From Cryobacterium glaciale (GTDB lineage: Bacteria > Actinomycetota > Actinomycetes > Actinomycetales > Microbacteriaceae), in the NCBI RefSeq assembly GCF_004402535.1, contig NZ_SOEY01000007.1, positions 142,584 through 206,583 of the forward strand: a stretch of 64,000 bases of DNA, written 5' to 3'. Both the position numbers and the translations under genes were made by a program. The notes under the pieces were generated by a model that saw only the letters and a program-made list of their open reading frames with translations, was not told the origin of the DNA and did no database searches. This document shows, one piece after another, positions 1 to 7,253 of the stretch. Position 1 is the stretch's first letter. Each line of letters starts with the position of its first letter.

Positions 1-1
1 T

Positions 2-280
2 GCGTCGTTCCTCATTCTGTTTCCGCTGACCTTCGTCTCGAACGCGTTCGTGCCGAGCGAAACCCTGCCGACCGTGCTGCGCGTCTTCGCCGAGTGGAAC
101 CCGGTGTCCTCGCTCGTGCAGGCCGTGCGGCAGCTGTTCGGAAACCTCGGCACCGCGCCGGTGCCCGATATCTGGACCATGCAAAACCCGATTCTCACCG
201 TTCTCATCGGCATCGCGGTGATGCTGCTCGTCTTCGTGCCGCTGTGCATCCGCAAGTTCGCGTCGATCAGCTCCCGCTGA
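2..280 (+). CDS. ABC-2 type transporter permease, C-terminal end (partial)
   Basis: Only the last 92 codons are in the window; the gene begins upstream. The translated piece contains a hydrophobic helix ending in FVSNAFVP, then ETLP and an amphipathic stretch AEWNPVSSLVQAVRQLF, and a last membrane segment ILTVLIGIAVMLLVFVPL. This arrangement is typical of DrrB-like ABC-2 permeases, where NPVS/LV marks the end of the last periplasmic loop. Known role of the family: membrane half of an exporter of drugs or lipids, partnered by an ATPase normally encoded just upstream. The substrate cannot be judged from this fragment. The gene ends 33 bp before the next start, so the two may be co-transcribed. 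Confidence 0.8.
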   Translation, partial: ASFLILFPLTFVSNAFVPSETLPTVLRVFAEWNPVSSLVQAVRQLFGNLGTAPVPDIWTMQNPILTVLIGIAVMLLVFVPLCIRKFASISSR

Positions 281-313
281 CCGATCACCGTTCCGACTGA
301 AGGAGTCACCCTC

Positions 314-712
314 ATGGCCCAGACCGAGCACAACGTCGGAATCGTCGCCGGCTTCAGCGGATTCGCGGTCTCCGACCTCGACGCGGCGCGCACCTTCTAC
401 GCCGAAACCCTCGGCCTCGAGGTGACGATCGGGGAGATGGGCATGCTGCGCATCATTCTGCCCGACGGAGCGACCGTTATCGTCTATCCGAAGCCGGACT
501 TCGTGCCGGCCACCTATACGATTCTGAACCTCGCTGTTTCCGACCTCGACGCCACCGTCGATGAACTCACCGAACGCGGCGTGGAGTTTCTGCGCTACGA
601 CGGCTTCGAACAGAACGACAAGGGCATCGCGGCCGGGGGAGGCCAGGGACCCGACATCGCTTGGTTCACCGATCCGTCCGGCAACATTCTCTCGGTGTTG
701 AAGAACCCGTAG
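314..712 (+). CDS. VOC/glyoxalase-fold protein
   Basis: A 132-residue protein with the paired beta-alpha-beta-beta-beta modules of the vicinal oxygen chelate superfamily: GFAVSDLDAARTFYAETLGLEV at the N terminus and LAVSDLDATVDELTERGVEF in the second half, ending in WFTDPSGNILSVL. Family members are metal-dependent dioxygenases, lyases or antibiotic-binding proteins; the substrate is unknown here. The start is supported by GAAGGAG about 10 bases upstream. It follows the ABC-2 permease closely on the same strand, which would fit a resistance or detoxification pair, but that is inference only. Confidence 0.85.
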   Translation: MAQTEHNVGIVAGFSGFAVSDLDAARTFYAETLGLEVTIGEMGMLRIILPDGATVIVYPKPDFVPATYTILNLAVSDLDATVDELTERGVEFLRYDGFEQNDKGIAAGGGQGPDIAWFTDPSGNILSVLKNP

Positions 713-775
713 CTCGGGCGGCCCGGCGGGATGTTGTGGCTCAGCGACCTTCCGAAGGCGGGATCCGGCATCCGC

Positions 776-1642
776 TTATCGGCCGCGGCTCTTGCCCTTA
801 TTGGGATTCTTGGTCGGCCGGGTACGGCCGGGGGAGTTCTCGACCTTCTTGCGCACGGCGGGCTTCGCCTTGGCGGCCGCCACCCGAATGGCTTTGGCCG
901 CGGCCTTGGCCTTGTCGGTCTTCTTGGGCTTGCGCGGTGGCTTGGGCGGCCGCCCGTCGCTGCGCGCGGGTGCTTCGTCGGCATCAGCGGATGCCTCAGC
1001 GGATGCCGCTCCCGCCGCCGCAGCGCCGGTATCGGTGCGGGAGCTTGCGACGCCGCGACCGCGTACGATGCCGATGAATTCCTCGATGTCGTCGGTGGTC
1101 TCCCTGGTGATCCAGGCCAGGGCGATCTGGGTGTCGGCGACACCCGTCACCGGGCGGGACACGACGTCTTTGCGGCCGTAGAGCCGAGCGACCCCGTGCG
1201 GCACGATGATGATGCCGACGCCGGCCGCGACCTGCTCCATGGTCTCATCGAGGCCGAGCGTGAGGGGCAGGGCCCGGCGGGTGCCGTCCCGCACCTCGTC
1301 GGCGAGGTCGCGCCACTCCGGGACTTCGTCGGGGTTCTGCAGCAGGTGTTCGCCGGCCAGGTCGGCCAGCAGAACCGTTTCGGACTGCAGGGTCGCGTGA
1401 TCCTTCGACGCCACGACGACCGGAATCTCGTTGTACAGGTTGATGACGCTCAGGTTGGTCTCGTCGATGGGGAGGCGCACGAGGCTCAGGTCGGCCCGGC
1501 CGTCGTGCAGCACCGCAATCTGCTCGGCCGTCTCGGTGCGAAACACGGTGAGGGGAACGTCGGGGCGGCGGGTAGTCCAGATGCGGGTCCACTTGGTGGG
1601 GGTCACACCGGCGACGAAAGCGAGGGAAAAGCTCACCGGCAT
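776..1642 (-). CDS. LysR-type substrate-binding domain protein without HTH, with Lys/Ala-rich tail
   Basis: 288 residues. The first ~205 match the periplasmic-binding-like effector domain of LysR regulators (GVTPTKWTRIW, LVRLPID, EIPVVVASKDH, VAAGVGIIIVPHGVARLY, ALAWI), but the ~60-90 residue winged HTH that normally precedes it is missing. Instead the last ~90 residues form a low-complexity basic tail (PKKTDKAKAAAKA, AAAKAKPAVRKK, NPNKGKSRGR) resembling histone-H1-like tails. A GTG at 1636 may be the true start, because AAAGG lies 6 bases before it and directly against the ATG at 1642. It is divergent from the DUF5997 gene across 68 bp. Whether it binds DNA by the tail, or works with the DUF5997 protein, is inference. 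Confidence 0.8.
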   Translation of the reverse strand: MPVSFSLAFVAGVTPTKWTRIWTTRRPDVPLTVFRTETAEQIAVLHDGRADLSLVRLPIDETNLSVINLYNEIPVVVASKDHATLQSETVLLADLAGEHLLQNPDEVPEWRDLADEVRDGTRRALPLTLGLDETMEQVAAGVGIIIVPHGVARLYGRKDVVSRPVTGVADTQIALAWITRETTDDIEEFIGIVRGRGVASSRTDTGAAAAGAASAEASADADEAPARSDGRPPKPPRKPKKTDKAKAAAKAIRVAAAKAKPAVRKKVENSPGRTRPTKNPNKGKSRGR

Positions 1643-1710
1643 CCTTTCTCGGGGGAGTTAAGCGTGCGATTTGCCCAAACGAGGGCCCTCTCAGGCTATA
1701 CGCTTGAACA
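1643..1710. promoter_or_regulatory. Divergent promoter region, LysR-domain gene / DUF5997 gene
   Basis: A 68-bp spacer between two divergent starts. A -10-like TATACG at 1697-1702 is only about 8 bases before the DUF5997 ATG at 1711, and there is no ribosome-binding site in front of it, so that mRNA is probably leaderless. A perfect 10-bp palindrome GAGGGCCCTC at 1681-1690 lies between the genes and is a plausible operator. Confidence 0.45.
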
Positions 1711-2148
1711 ATGAGTTCCGAGAAGAAGCCCCAGACCATGAAGCCCGCCACGGCGGCCCAGAAACTCGGGATTCTGCTCGACGCGGCACCGGCCGAGTTC
1801 CAGACCGAATTCGTCAGCCGCACCGAGCTCGCCGAGCTCATGGCGAACCCACCCGAATGGCTCATCGAGCTGCGCGCCAACGGCCCGCACCCGCGCCAGG
1901 TCGTCGCCGCCAAGCTCGGCGTCTCGATCTCGGGACTGGCCCGCAGCGAAATCATCGACCCGCTGACCACCGCCGAGATCGCCGCCTTGCTGCAGCAGCC
2001 GCCGGCCTGGCTCGTGCTCGAACGTTCCACCCAGGCCGGCGTGCGCGCCGACCAGATCGCGGTGAAAGATCGCGACGCCCACCGCGCGGCCAAGAAGGCG
2101 CACGTCGAACGCCAGGCCGCCCAGGAGCAGGCCAAGCGCGACCGCTAG
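1711..2148 (+). CDS. DUF5997 family protein
   Basis: 145 residues, hydrophilic and without membrane segments. Two similar helical units are visible: RTELAELMANPPEWLIELRANGPHPRQVVAAKLGVS and TTAEIAALLQQPPAWLVLERSTQAG, so the protein looks like an internal duplication of a small helix-turn-helix-like fold, followed by a charged C-terminal helix rich in Arg/Lys. From memory of actinobacterial genomes this family is called DUF5997 and often sits divergent from a LysR substrate-binding-domain gene, as here. No biochemical function is known to me. The ATG lacks a ribosome-binding site and the -10-like element is next to it, suggesting leaderless translation. Confidence 0.75.
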   Translation: MSSEKKPQTMKPATAAQKLGILLDAAPAEFQTEFVSRTELAELMANPPEWLIELRANGPHPRQVVAAKLGVSISGLARSEIIDPLTTAEIAALLQQPPAWLVLERSTQAGVRADQIAVKDRDAHRAAKKAHVERQAAQEQAKRDR

Positions 2149-2172
2149 TCGCTTTGCTCGCTCCGCGCTTCG

Positions 2173-2211
2173 CGGGTGAGCGGGTACCGCGCGGCGGCAT
2201 CCGCTCACCCG
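2173..2211. terminator. Bidirectional hairpin between convergent genes
   Basis: Perfect 11-bp arms CGGGTGAGCGG (2173-2183) and CCGCTCACCCG (2201-2211) lie between the DUF5997 stop (2148) and the esterase stop (2219, other strand). There is no T-run, so this is a GC-hairpin terminator of the actinobacterial type. The loop and 3' arm contain the word GGCATCCGCT. Confidence 0.6.
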
Positions 2212-2218
2212 AATTCGC

Positions 2219-2893
2219 CTAGGCGGTCGGTTCTACCGCGACCGCCGCGTACTGGGCACGCAGGAAGTTGACCACGTCGCCGAGTTCGGCCTGCGAGATC
2301 GAGTGGGGAAGTCCCTCGTAGATGCGCTCGGTCAGGGTGCTGTGGCCCGGCAGCCAGGCCTGGGTGCGTTCGATCGCGCTCGCCGGGATCACGCCGTCGG
2401 CGGTGCCGCGGCCCCAGAACACCGGAAGCGGCTGCGCGGCCAGTACTGCGTCGCTGGACTGCGGGCCGGTCGCGATGAATCCGGAGAGGTTCACCGCGAA
2501 ACTGAACCGGTCGGGCGCGGCGCGCAGTAGCTCGAGCGCCATAGCGCCGCCCTGGGAGAAGCCGAGCAGGCCGACCGACGGCGGCCGCTGCGGCAGGGCG
2601 TCCAGCCAGGCGAGCACGGCGGTGACGGCGGCGGTGACGGTGGCCGGGGCGGGGCTGCCCGGTTCGCTGATCGGAAACCAGGCCCAGCCGTCGGTGACCG
2701 GCGCCGGAGCCACGAGCGGCGCGCGCAGGGCCGCGATCACCGGCTCGAGCGGCAGATGCGGGGCGAGCGAGAACAGGTCGCCCTCGTGCGAGCCGTAGCC
2801 GTGCATGATGATCAACAACGGGCGGTCAGCCCGGTCGGCGCCGGTCGCCGACCAGAGTACGGCGGCGTTGTCGATGGTGGTGCTCGTGGTCAT
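2219..2893 (-). CDS. Alpha/beta hydrolase, phospholipase/carboxylesterase family
   Basis: 224 residues, close to the usual length of this family. The oxyanion-loop motif IIMHGYGSHEGD is near residue 29, the nucleophile elbow is GFSQGGAMAL with Ser113, and the remaining triad residues are likely Asp166 (GTADGVIP) and His197 (GLPHSIS). Known relatives hydrolyse short-chain esters or lysophospholipids in the cytoplasm; no signal peptide is present. The gene stands alone, convergent with DUF5997 and divergent from the Nudix-like gene. The natural substrate is unknown. Confidence 0.88.
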   Translation of the reverse strand: MTTSTTIDNAAVLWSATGADRADRPLLIIMHGYGSHEGDLFSLAPHLPLEPVIAALRAPLVAPAPVTDGWAWFPISEPGSPAPATVTAAVTAVLAWLDALPQRPPSVGLLGFSQGGAMALELLRAAPDRFSFAVNLSGFIATGPQSSDAVLAAQPLPVFWGRGTADGVIPASAIERTQAWLPGHSTLTERIYEGLPHSISQAELGDVVNFLRAQYAAVAVEPTA

Positions 2894-3066
2894 GGGGTCC
2901 TCCGGGGGGTTCGGGACGTGTCGGCGCCGCGCACGTCAATACTTTCATCTCCGTACCCGCGATTTGTGCCCGGCCGGCGATCCTGTGCAACTCTGCCCGT
3001 CGCTGCTGGGCCGTGCGGACCCGGGCCGGGTGCGCGAGCCGGGCCGGCGTAGGACAGAATGGCATT

Positions 3067-3651
3067 ATGAGCGTGCGAACCCCTGACCCAGACCCGGACT
3101 GGACGCCGAAGCCCCCCACGGGAGCTCCGAACACGAATCCGGGCTGGCTGAAAGACGTCGAGCTCGCCGAGATTCGCCGCCGCCTGCCGATTCTCTATAT
3201 CGAGGCCGTGCCCGTGCGGGTCGACGGCCTCGGCCAGGTCGTGGAGGTCGGCGTGTTGCTGCGCGCGCGCCCGACCGGCGAGATGACCCGCACGCTGGTC
3301 TCCGGCCGGGTACTCTACGGCGAGACCCTGCGCGACGCACTCTTTCGCCACCTTGAAAAAGACCTCGGCCCGATGGCCTTTCCGCAGCTGCCGACCAGCC
3401 CGGTGCCGTTCACCGTGGCGGAATACTTTCCCATGCCCGGCATCACCGCCTACACGGATGACCGTCAGCACGCCGTCTCGCTGGCCTATGTCGTTCCCGT
3501 CACCGGCACCTGCGACCCCCGCCAGGACGCGCTCGAGATCACCTGGATGACCCCGGCCGAGGCCGCGTCCCCCGGCGTCTCGGCCGAAATGGAAGGCGGC
3601 CGCGGCACCCTGCTGCGGGCCGCCCTCGCTTCGGTGGGCCAGCTGTACTGA
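3067..3651 (+). CDS. Nudix-fold (DUF4916-like) protein with degenerate Nudix box
   Basis: 194 residues from the ATG at 3067; an earlier in-frame start would add a poorly supported, Arg-rich extension. The sequence GRVLYGETLRDALFRHLEKD lines up with the Nudix box Gx5Ex7REUxEExGU, but RE reads RH and the metal-binding EE reads KD. The rest, with PGITAYTDDRQHAVSLAYVVPV and the Pro-rich start, matches a Nudix-like actinobacterial family annotated DUF4916. Loss of the two catalytic glutamates suggests it does not hydrolyse pyrophosphates in the usual way. Role unknown. Confidence 0.75.
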   Translation: MSVRTPDPDPDWTPKPPTGAPNTNPGWLKDVELAEIRRRLPILYIEAVPVRVDGLGQVVEVGVLLRARPTGEMTRTLVSGRVLYGETLRDALFRHLEKDLGPMAFPQLPTSPVPFTVAEYFPMPGITAYTDDRQHAVSLAYVVPVTGTCDPRQDALEITWMTPAEAASPGVSAEMEGGRGTLLRAALASVGQLY

Positions 3652-3653
3652 CG

Positions 3654-3700
3654 CACCAGCGGATGCCGCGCCGGCGTTCCGCGGGCGGCATCCGCTGGTG
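3654..3700. terminator. Bidirectional hairpin terminator
   Basis: Perfect 16-bp arms: CACCAGCGGATGCCGC at 3654-3669 and its complement at 3685-3700, with a GC-rich loop. It sits between the convergent Nudix-like gene (ends 3651) and nucleoside hydrolase gene (stop at 3706). No T-run follows. Both arms contain AGCGGATGCC. Confidence 0.75.
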
Positions 3701-3705
3701 GGCGC

Positions 3706-4695
3706 CTACGCCGGCAGCGCCGAACCGAGGCCGAGCGTGTCGAGGAACAGGCGCGCATACCGATCGACGTCGACGTCGAGGGCGACTTCGGCAGCTTCCC
3801 ACTCGCCGGCGAGGCCGTGCATGATGTCTTCGCCGGGGTGCGTGCGCTTGTCGACCAGCGTCTGGCCGCGGCCGTAGCCGGAGAGCTGCACGCGCAGTGG
3901 CAGCATCCTGGTGGTCAGACCGCGCGGGTCGACGAGCGCGCACAGGGCGCCGGCGTCGCCGATCAGGCCCGTGTATTCGGCGTTGCGACCCGATCCAAGC
4001 GCGATCCGGTTGTTGAGGAGCTGACCGACAACGTGGGCGACGGTGGAATCGCTCTGCACGAGGGCCAGGGCGACCCGCTCCGGGATCGAGACCTGGTTGA
4101 ATACGTCGAGCCCATACATGAAGGTAGGCACGCCGGAGTCGAGAACGATGGCTGCGGCTTCCGGGTCATGCCAGACGTTGAATTCGGCGACGGCCGTAGC
4201 GTTGCCGACCGTGGTGGAACCGCCCATGAAGACGATGCGTTCGATGTTGTCCACCACGTCGGGGTACTGTCGCAGCAGCAGCGCCAGGTTGGTCTGCGGC
4301 GCGAGGCCGATCAGAGTGACCGGGTGCGGGCTGGCCTGAATCAGCCGGTGCATGAGGTCGATCGAACTGATCGGCTCCGCCTTCCGGTCGGTCGGCGGAA
4401 GCTGCAGCGTGCCGAGACCGCTTTCACCGTGCACGTGCGCGGCCGACCTGGGCGGTTCGAGCAGGGGGCGCCGCGCGCCGGCGGCGACCGGAATATGCGG
4501 CGCCTCGGCGACGTCGAGAATGCGCAGGGTGTTCTCGACGACGCGTTCCAGCGAGGCATTGCCGGCGACACAGCTGATGCCGAGAACGTTGATCCCGGGG
4601 TGTGCGAGCGCGAACAGGATGGCCATCGCGTCATCGACGCCGGTGTCAACGTCGAGGATGACAGGAATCGCCTCGGGGGCCGTGGAAGGAGTCAT
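3706..4695 (-). CDS. Inosine/uridine-preferring nucleoside hydrolase
   Basis: 329 residues, the normal length for the family. The Ca-binding N-terminal signature is present as ILDVDTGVDDAMAILFAL, followed by GISCVAGN, and the second signature region VFMGGSTTVGNATAVAEFNVWHDPEAA is intact. Family members cleave the N-glycosidic bond of ribonucleosides for salvage in the cytoplasm. The gene is single, ending against the terminator at 3654-3700. A perfect dyad at 4722-4741 lies just upstream and may control it. Confidence 0.92.
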   Translation of the reverse strand: MTPSTAPEAIPVILDVDTGVDDAMAILFALAHPGINVLGISCVAGNASLERVVENTLRILDVAEAPHIPVAAGARRPLLEPPRSAAHVHGESGLGTLQLPPTDRKAEPISSIDLMHRLIQASPHPVTLIGLAPQTNLALLLRQYPDVVDNIERIVFMGGSTTVGNATAVAEFNVWHDPEAAAIVLDSGVPTFMYGLDVFNQVSIPERVALALVQSDSTVAHVVGQLLNNRIALGSGRNAEYTGLIGDAGALCALVDPRGLTTRMLPLRVQLSGYGRGQTLVDKRTHPGEDIMHGLAGEWEAAEVALDVDVDRYARLFLDTLGLGSALPA

Positions 4696-4721
4696 TCGCT
4701 CACTGTATTGCTATGAATCTG

Positions 4722-4746
4722 CCCACAATCCCCATTGTGGGTTTTT
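4722..4746. promoter_or_regulatory. Perfect dyad upstream of the nucleoside hydrolase gene
   Basis: CCCACAAT-CCCC-ATTGTGGG at 4722-4741, followed on the + strand by TTTTT. Read on + it has the form of an intrinsic terminator, but no + strand gene precedes it. It lies 27 to 46 bases upstream of the minus-strand start at 4695 and overlaps where the -35 would be, so an operator is at least as likely. Confidence 0.5.
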
Positions 4747-4796
4747 GGGCCAGATCCAAGCGCTAAATGGCGAAGTTTGCACTTCTGAGCAGGCCT

Positions 4797-5288
4797 TTAG
4801 CGTACTAAGCGCACCTCGTGCAGCTTCTCGCCGAGCACCTCTTCGTTGCGCTCGAGACCGTCCGGGAGGTAGCCGTTGCGGGCGTAGAAGGCGTGCGCGC
4901 GGGGGTTATCGGCGGCTACCCACAGCGACGATGGGCCGGGGTCGACGACGGAATCGAACAGCTTCTGGCCGACGCCTGAACCGTGGTTCGCCTCGAGCAG
5001 ATACAGGAAGAACAACTCGTTCGGGGTGGGATGGTCACCGTCGCGTGTCGGTCCGCTACCGGCGAAGCCCACAATCTCGTCATCGACGAGCGCGACATGC
5101 TGGCGATACTCAGCGCCCTGGGTCGTGAAACGGCTCCAGAGGGCGGCCAGGCGCTGCGGCCGCAGCTGTGACAGGGCGGCCTGGCTGAGCAGGTGATCGT
5201 AGGTCTCATGCCAGCAGGCGGCGTGTACACGTCCCAGGCTTTCGGCATCGGCTGCGCTGACGGGTCGAACGACAACTGTGGTGTTCAT
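4797..5288 (-). CDS. GNAT family N-acetyltransferase
   Basis: 163 residues. The acyl-CoA binding region is seen as LFFLYLLEANHGSGVGQKLFDSV, with the V/I-x-x-x-x-Q/R-G-x-G/A pattern in the form GSGVGQKL, followed by NPRAHAFYARNGYLPDG, the usual beta-6 / alpha-4 end of the fold. The N-terminal VRPVSAADAESLGRVHAACWHETY is typical of this class. Substrate is unknown. The gene is on the same strand as the helicase upstream but separated from it by the hairpin at 5331-5362. Confidence 0.88.
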   Translation of the reverse strand: MNTTVVVRPVSAADAESLGRVHAACWHETYDHLLSQAALSQLRPQRLAALWSRFTTQGAEYRQHVALVDDEIVGFAGSGPTRDGDHPTPNELFFLYLLEANHGSGVGQKLFDSVVDPGPSSLWVAADNPRAHAFYARNGYLPDGLERNEEVLGEKLHEVRLVR

Positions 5289-5330
5289 GATTCGACACTA
5301 ACCGTCTTTGCGGGTGGTCCCGAACACAGC

Positions 5331-5362
5331 AACGGGCCGGCCTCGTGAGAGACCGGCCCGTT
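5331..5362 (-). terminator. Hairpin terminator after the DEAD-box helicase
   Basis: Perfect 10-bp arms AACGGGCCGG (5331-5340) and CCGGCCCGTT (5353-5362) with a 12-base loop, located 31 bp beyond the helicase stop and 43 bp before the GNAT start. Only a short T-run is present. Confidence 0.65.
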
Positions 5363-5392
5363 CCACTGCTGTTTCAAGCGGATGCTGCTGGC

Positions 5393-6997
5393 TTAGCCCT
5401 GCGAACGGCGCGGCGCCGAGCGACCGGCTCCGCCGTCGCGTGGTCCGCGAACGAGTCCGCCAACCTGGAGGCTGCCGACGCGGGGCCCGCCGGAACGGCC
5501 GGCGGCCGAACCGGTGCGGGGTGCGCTGGAGGATGCACCGGCCGGACGACCGCTGCGCTCGCGACGGGCGCCACCGGCCGAAGCCGAGTCGCGGCTGGCG
5601 CTGCGGCCACCGTCATTGCGGTCGGTGCGGGCCCCGTCGCGGCTGCCGCCGGAGCGGCTCGCGCCGGCATCGCGACCGCCACGGCTGGAGTCACCGTCAC
5701 GGCTCGGGCGACCCGTGCGCTCGCCCTGGGCACGGCCGCCCTGCGAGCGACCGCCCTGCGAACGACCACCCTGCGACTGGCGCTGCTGCTGCGGCGCCTC
5801 GACGCGGGGAGCCGGCTTGACGTAAGCGGCCACGTCGCCGACGAGGGCGTCGACGGCGGGGGAGGAGGAATCCACGCGCTGCGGGGTCACCTTGATGGCG
5901 GCCTTCCGCAGCAGGGCGTCGGTGTCGCGCTTCTGCTCTGGCAGTACGACGGTGACGACGTCACCGGCGCTGCCGGCCCGGGCGGTACGGCCCGAACGGT
6001 GCAGGTAGGCCTTGTGCTCGGCCGGCGGGTCGACGTGGATCACGAGTTCGATGTCGTCCACGTGCACGCCGCGAGCGGCGACATCCGTTGCGACGAGAAC
6101 CTTGACCGTGCCGGCACTGAAAGCGGCGAGGTTGCGGTCACGGGCCACCTGTGAGAGGTTGCCATGCAGGTCGACGGAGGGGATGCCGGCGTCGGTGAGG
6201 CTCTTGGCGAGCTTCTTGGCCTGGTGCTTGGTGCGCATGAAGAGGATGCGACGGCCGGAGCCGCTCGCGAGCTTCTGCACGAGTTCCTTCTTCGCGTCGA
6301 CGCCGGAGACCTCGAACACGTGGTGGGTCATGGCCGAGACGTGGCTGTTGGCTTCGTCGACCGAGTGCATCACCGGGTCGTGCAGAAAACGCTTGACGAT
6401 CTTGTCAACGCCGTTGTCGAGCGTGGCGGAGAACAGCATGCGCTGACCGTTGCCGGGCGTCTTGTCGAGGATGCGGGTGACGACGGGCAGAAAGCCCAGG
6501 TCGGCCATGTGGTCGGCCTCGTCGAGCACGGTGATCTCGATCGTGTCGAGGTTCACGAAGCCCTGCTTCATGAGGTCCTCGAGGCGGCCGGGGCAGGCCA
6601 CGACGATGTCGACGCCGGCCTTGAGCGCGGCGACCTGACGGCCCTGCGAGACACCGCCGAAGATGGTGGTGGTGTTGAGGCCGTAGGCCTCGGCGAGCGG
6701 GGTGATGGCGTTGGTGATCTGCGTGGCGAGCTCGCGGGTCGGCGCGAGGATCAGACCGAGCGGGCGGCCAGGGCGACGCTTGCCGCCGGCGAGGTCGCCG
6801 CCGAGGCGGGACACCATCGGTATGGAGAAGGCCAGGGTCTTGCCCGAGCCGGTCTTGCCGCGGCCGAGCACGTCGCGGCCGTTCAGGGTGTCCGGAAGGG
6901 TGTCGACCTGGATGGGGAACGCGGTGTCGATTCCCTGACCGGAGAGAACCTTGACCAGGGGAGCCGGCACGCCGAGCGTATTGAAAGTTGTAGACAA
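5393..6997 (-). CDS. DEAD-box ATP-dependent RNA helicase
   Basis: 534 residues from a TTG at 6997, chosen because GAAAGG lies about 8 bases upstream and the protein then starts MSTTFNTLGV, the normal beginning of such helicases. A more distant in-frame ATG (7123) would add 42 residues with no helicase character. Motifs in order: Q motif FPIQ (Q30), motif I GKTGSGKT (47-54), PTRELA, DEAD (VLDEADHM), SAT (LFSATLD), and HRSGRTARAG. The last ~130 residues are a basic Gly/Arg/Ser tail with repeated SQGGR units, expected to bind RNA. Known role: unwinding of rRNA or mRNA structure, often cold-induced. Confidence 0.93.
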   Translation of the reverse strand: MSTTFNTLGVPAPLVKVLSGQGIDTAFPIQVDTLPDTLNGRDVLGRGKTGSGKTLAFSIPMVSRLGGDLAGGKRRPGRPLGLILAPTRELATQITNAITPLAEAYGLNTTTIFGGVSQGRQVAALKAGVDIVVACPGRLEDLMKQGFVNLDTIEITVLDEADHMADLGFLPVVTRILDKTPGNGQRMLFSATLDNGVDKIVKRFLHDPVMHSVDEANSHVSAMTHHVFEVSGVDAKKELVQKLASGSGRRILFMRTKHQAKKLAKSLTDAGIPSVDLHGNLSQVARDRNLAAFSAGTVKVLVATDVAARGVHVDDIELVIHVDPPAEHKAYLHRSGRTARAGSAGDVVTVVLPEQKRDTDALLRKAAIKVTPQRVDSSSPAVDALVGDVAAYVKPAPRVEAPQQQRQSQGGRSQGGRSQGGRAQGERTGRPSRDGDSSRGGRDAGASRSGGSRDGARTDRNDGGRSASRDSASAGGARRERSGRPAGASSSAPRTGSAAGRSGGPRVGSLQVGGLVRGPRDGGAGRSAPRRSQG

Positions 6998-7236
6998 AAT
7001 GGTGCCTTTCGGGGCATCAGTCTCCTCGCCCGTTCGACTTACCGCGCAGCGATGAGCAAACCAGGAGGATTCACATGGCGAAGGTGCCGAGGGGCACATC
7101 CGTTCGCCGTAAGAATGTTTCATTCGAAAAATCAGGTCAGCCCTGGTGGACCGCCGGATAAAGAAGAGGGCGTTCTACGACGCAGCAAGCGCAACTACGC
7201 ACTCGCAAGTACCCCCAGTCTAGCGGATGCTGTCAA
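6998..7236 (-). promoter_or_regulatory. Promoter and long leader of the helicase gene
   Basis: On the minus strand a perfect TTGACA is at 7236-7231, and a weak -10 GGTACT follows after 17 bases (7213-7208). Transcription from there would give a leader of about 200 nt before the TTG start. No known riboswitch was recognised in it. Long leaders are common for cold-regulated RNA helicase mRNAs, but regulation is inferred. Confidence 0.4.
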
Positions 7237-7253
7237 ATCGCACTCGCTGGCCG

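Noticed and set aside
5393..7123. Helicase start at the ATG 7123
   Set aside because: Would add 42 residues without helicase similarity; the TTG at 6997 has a well-placed ribosome-binding site and the normal N terminus.
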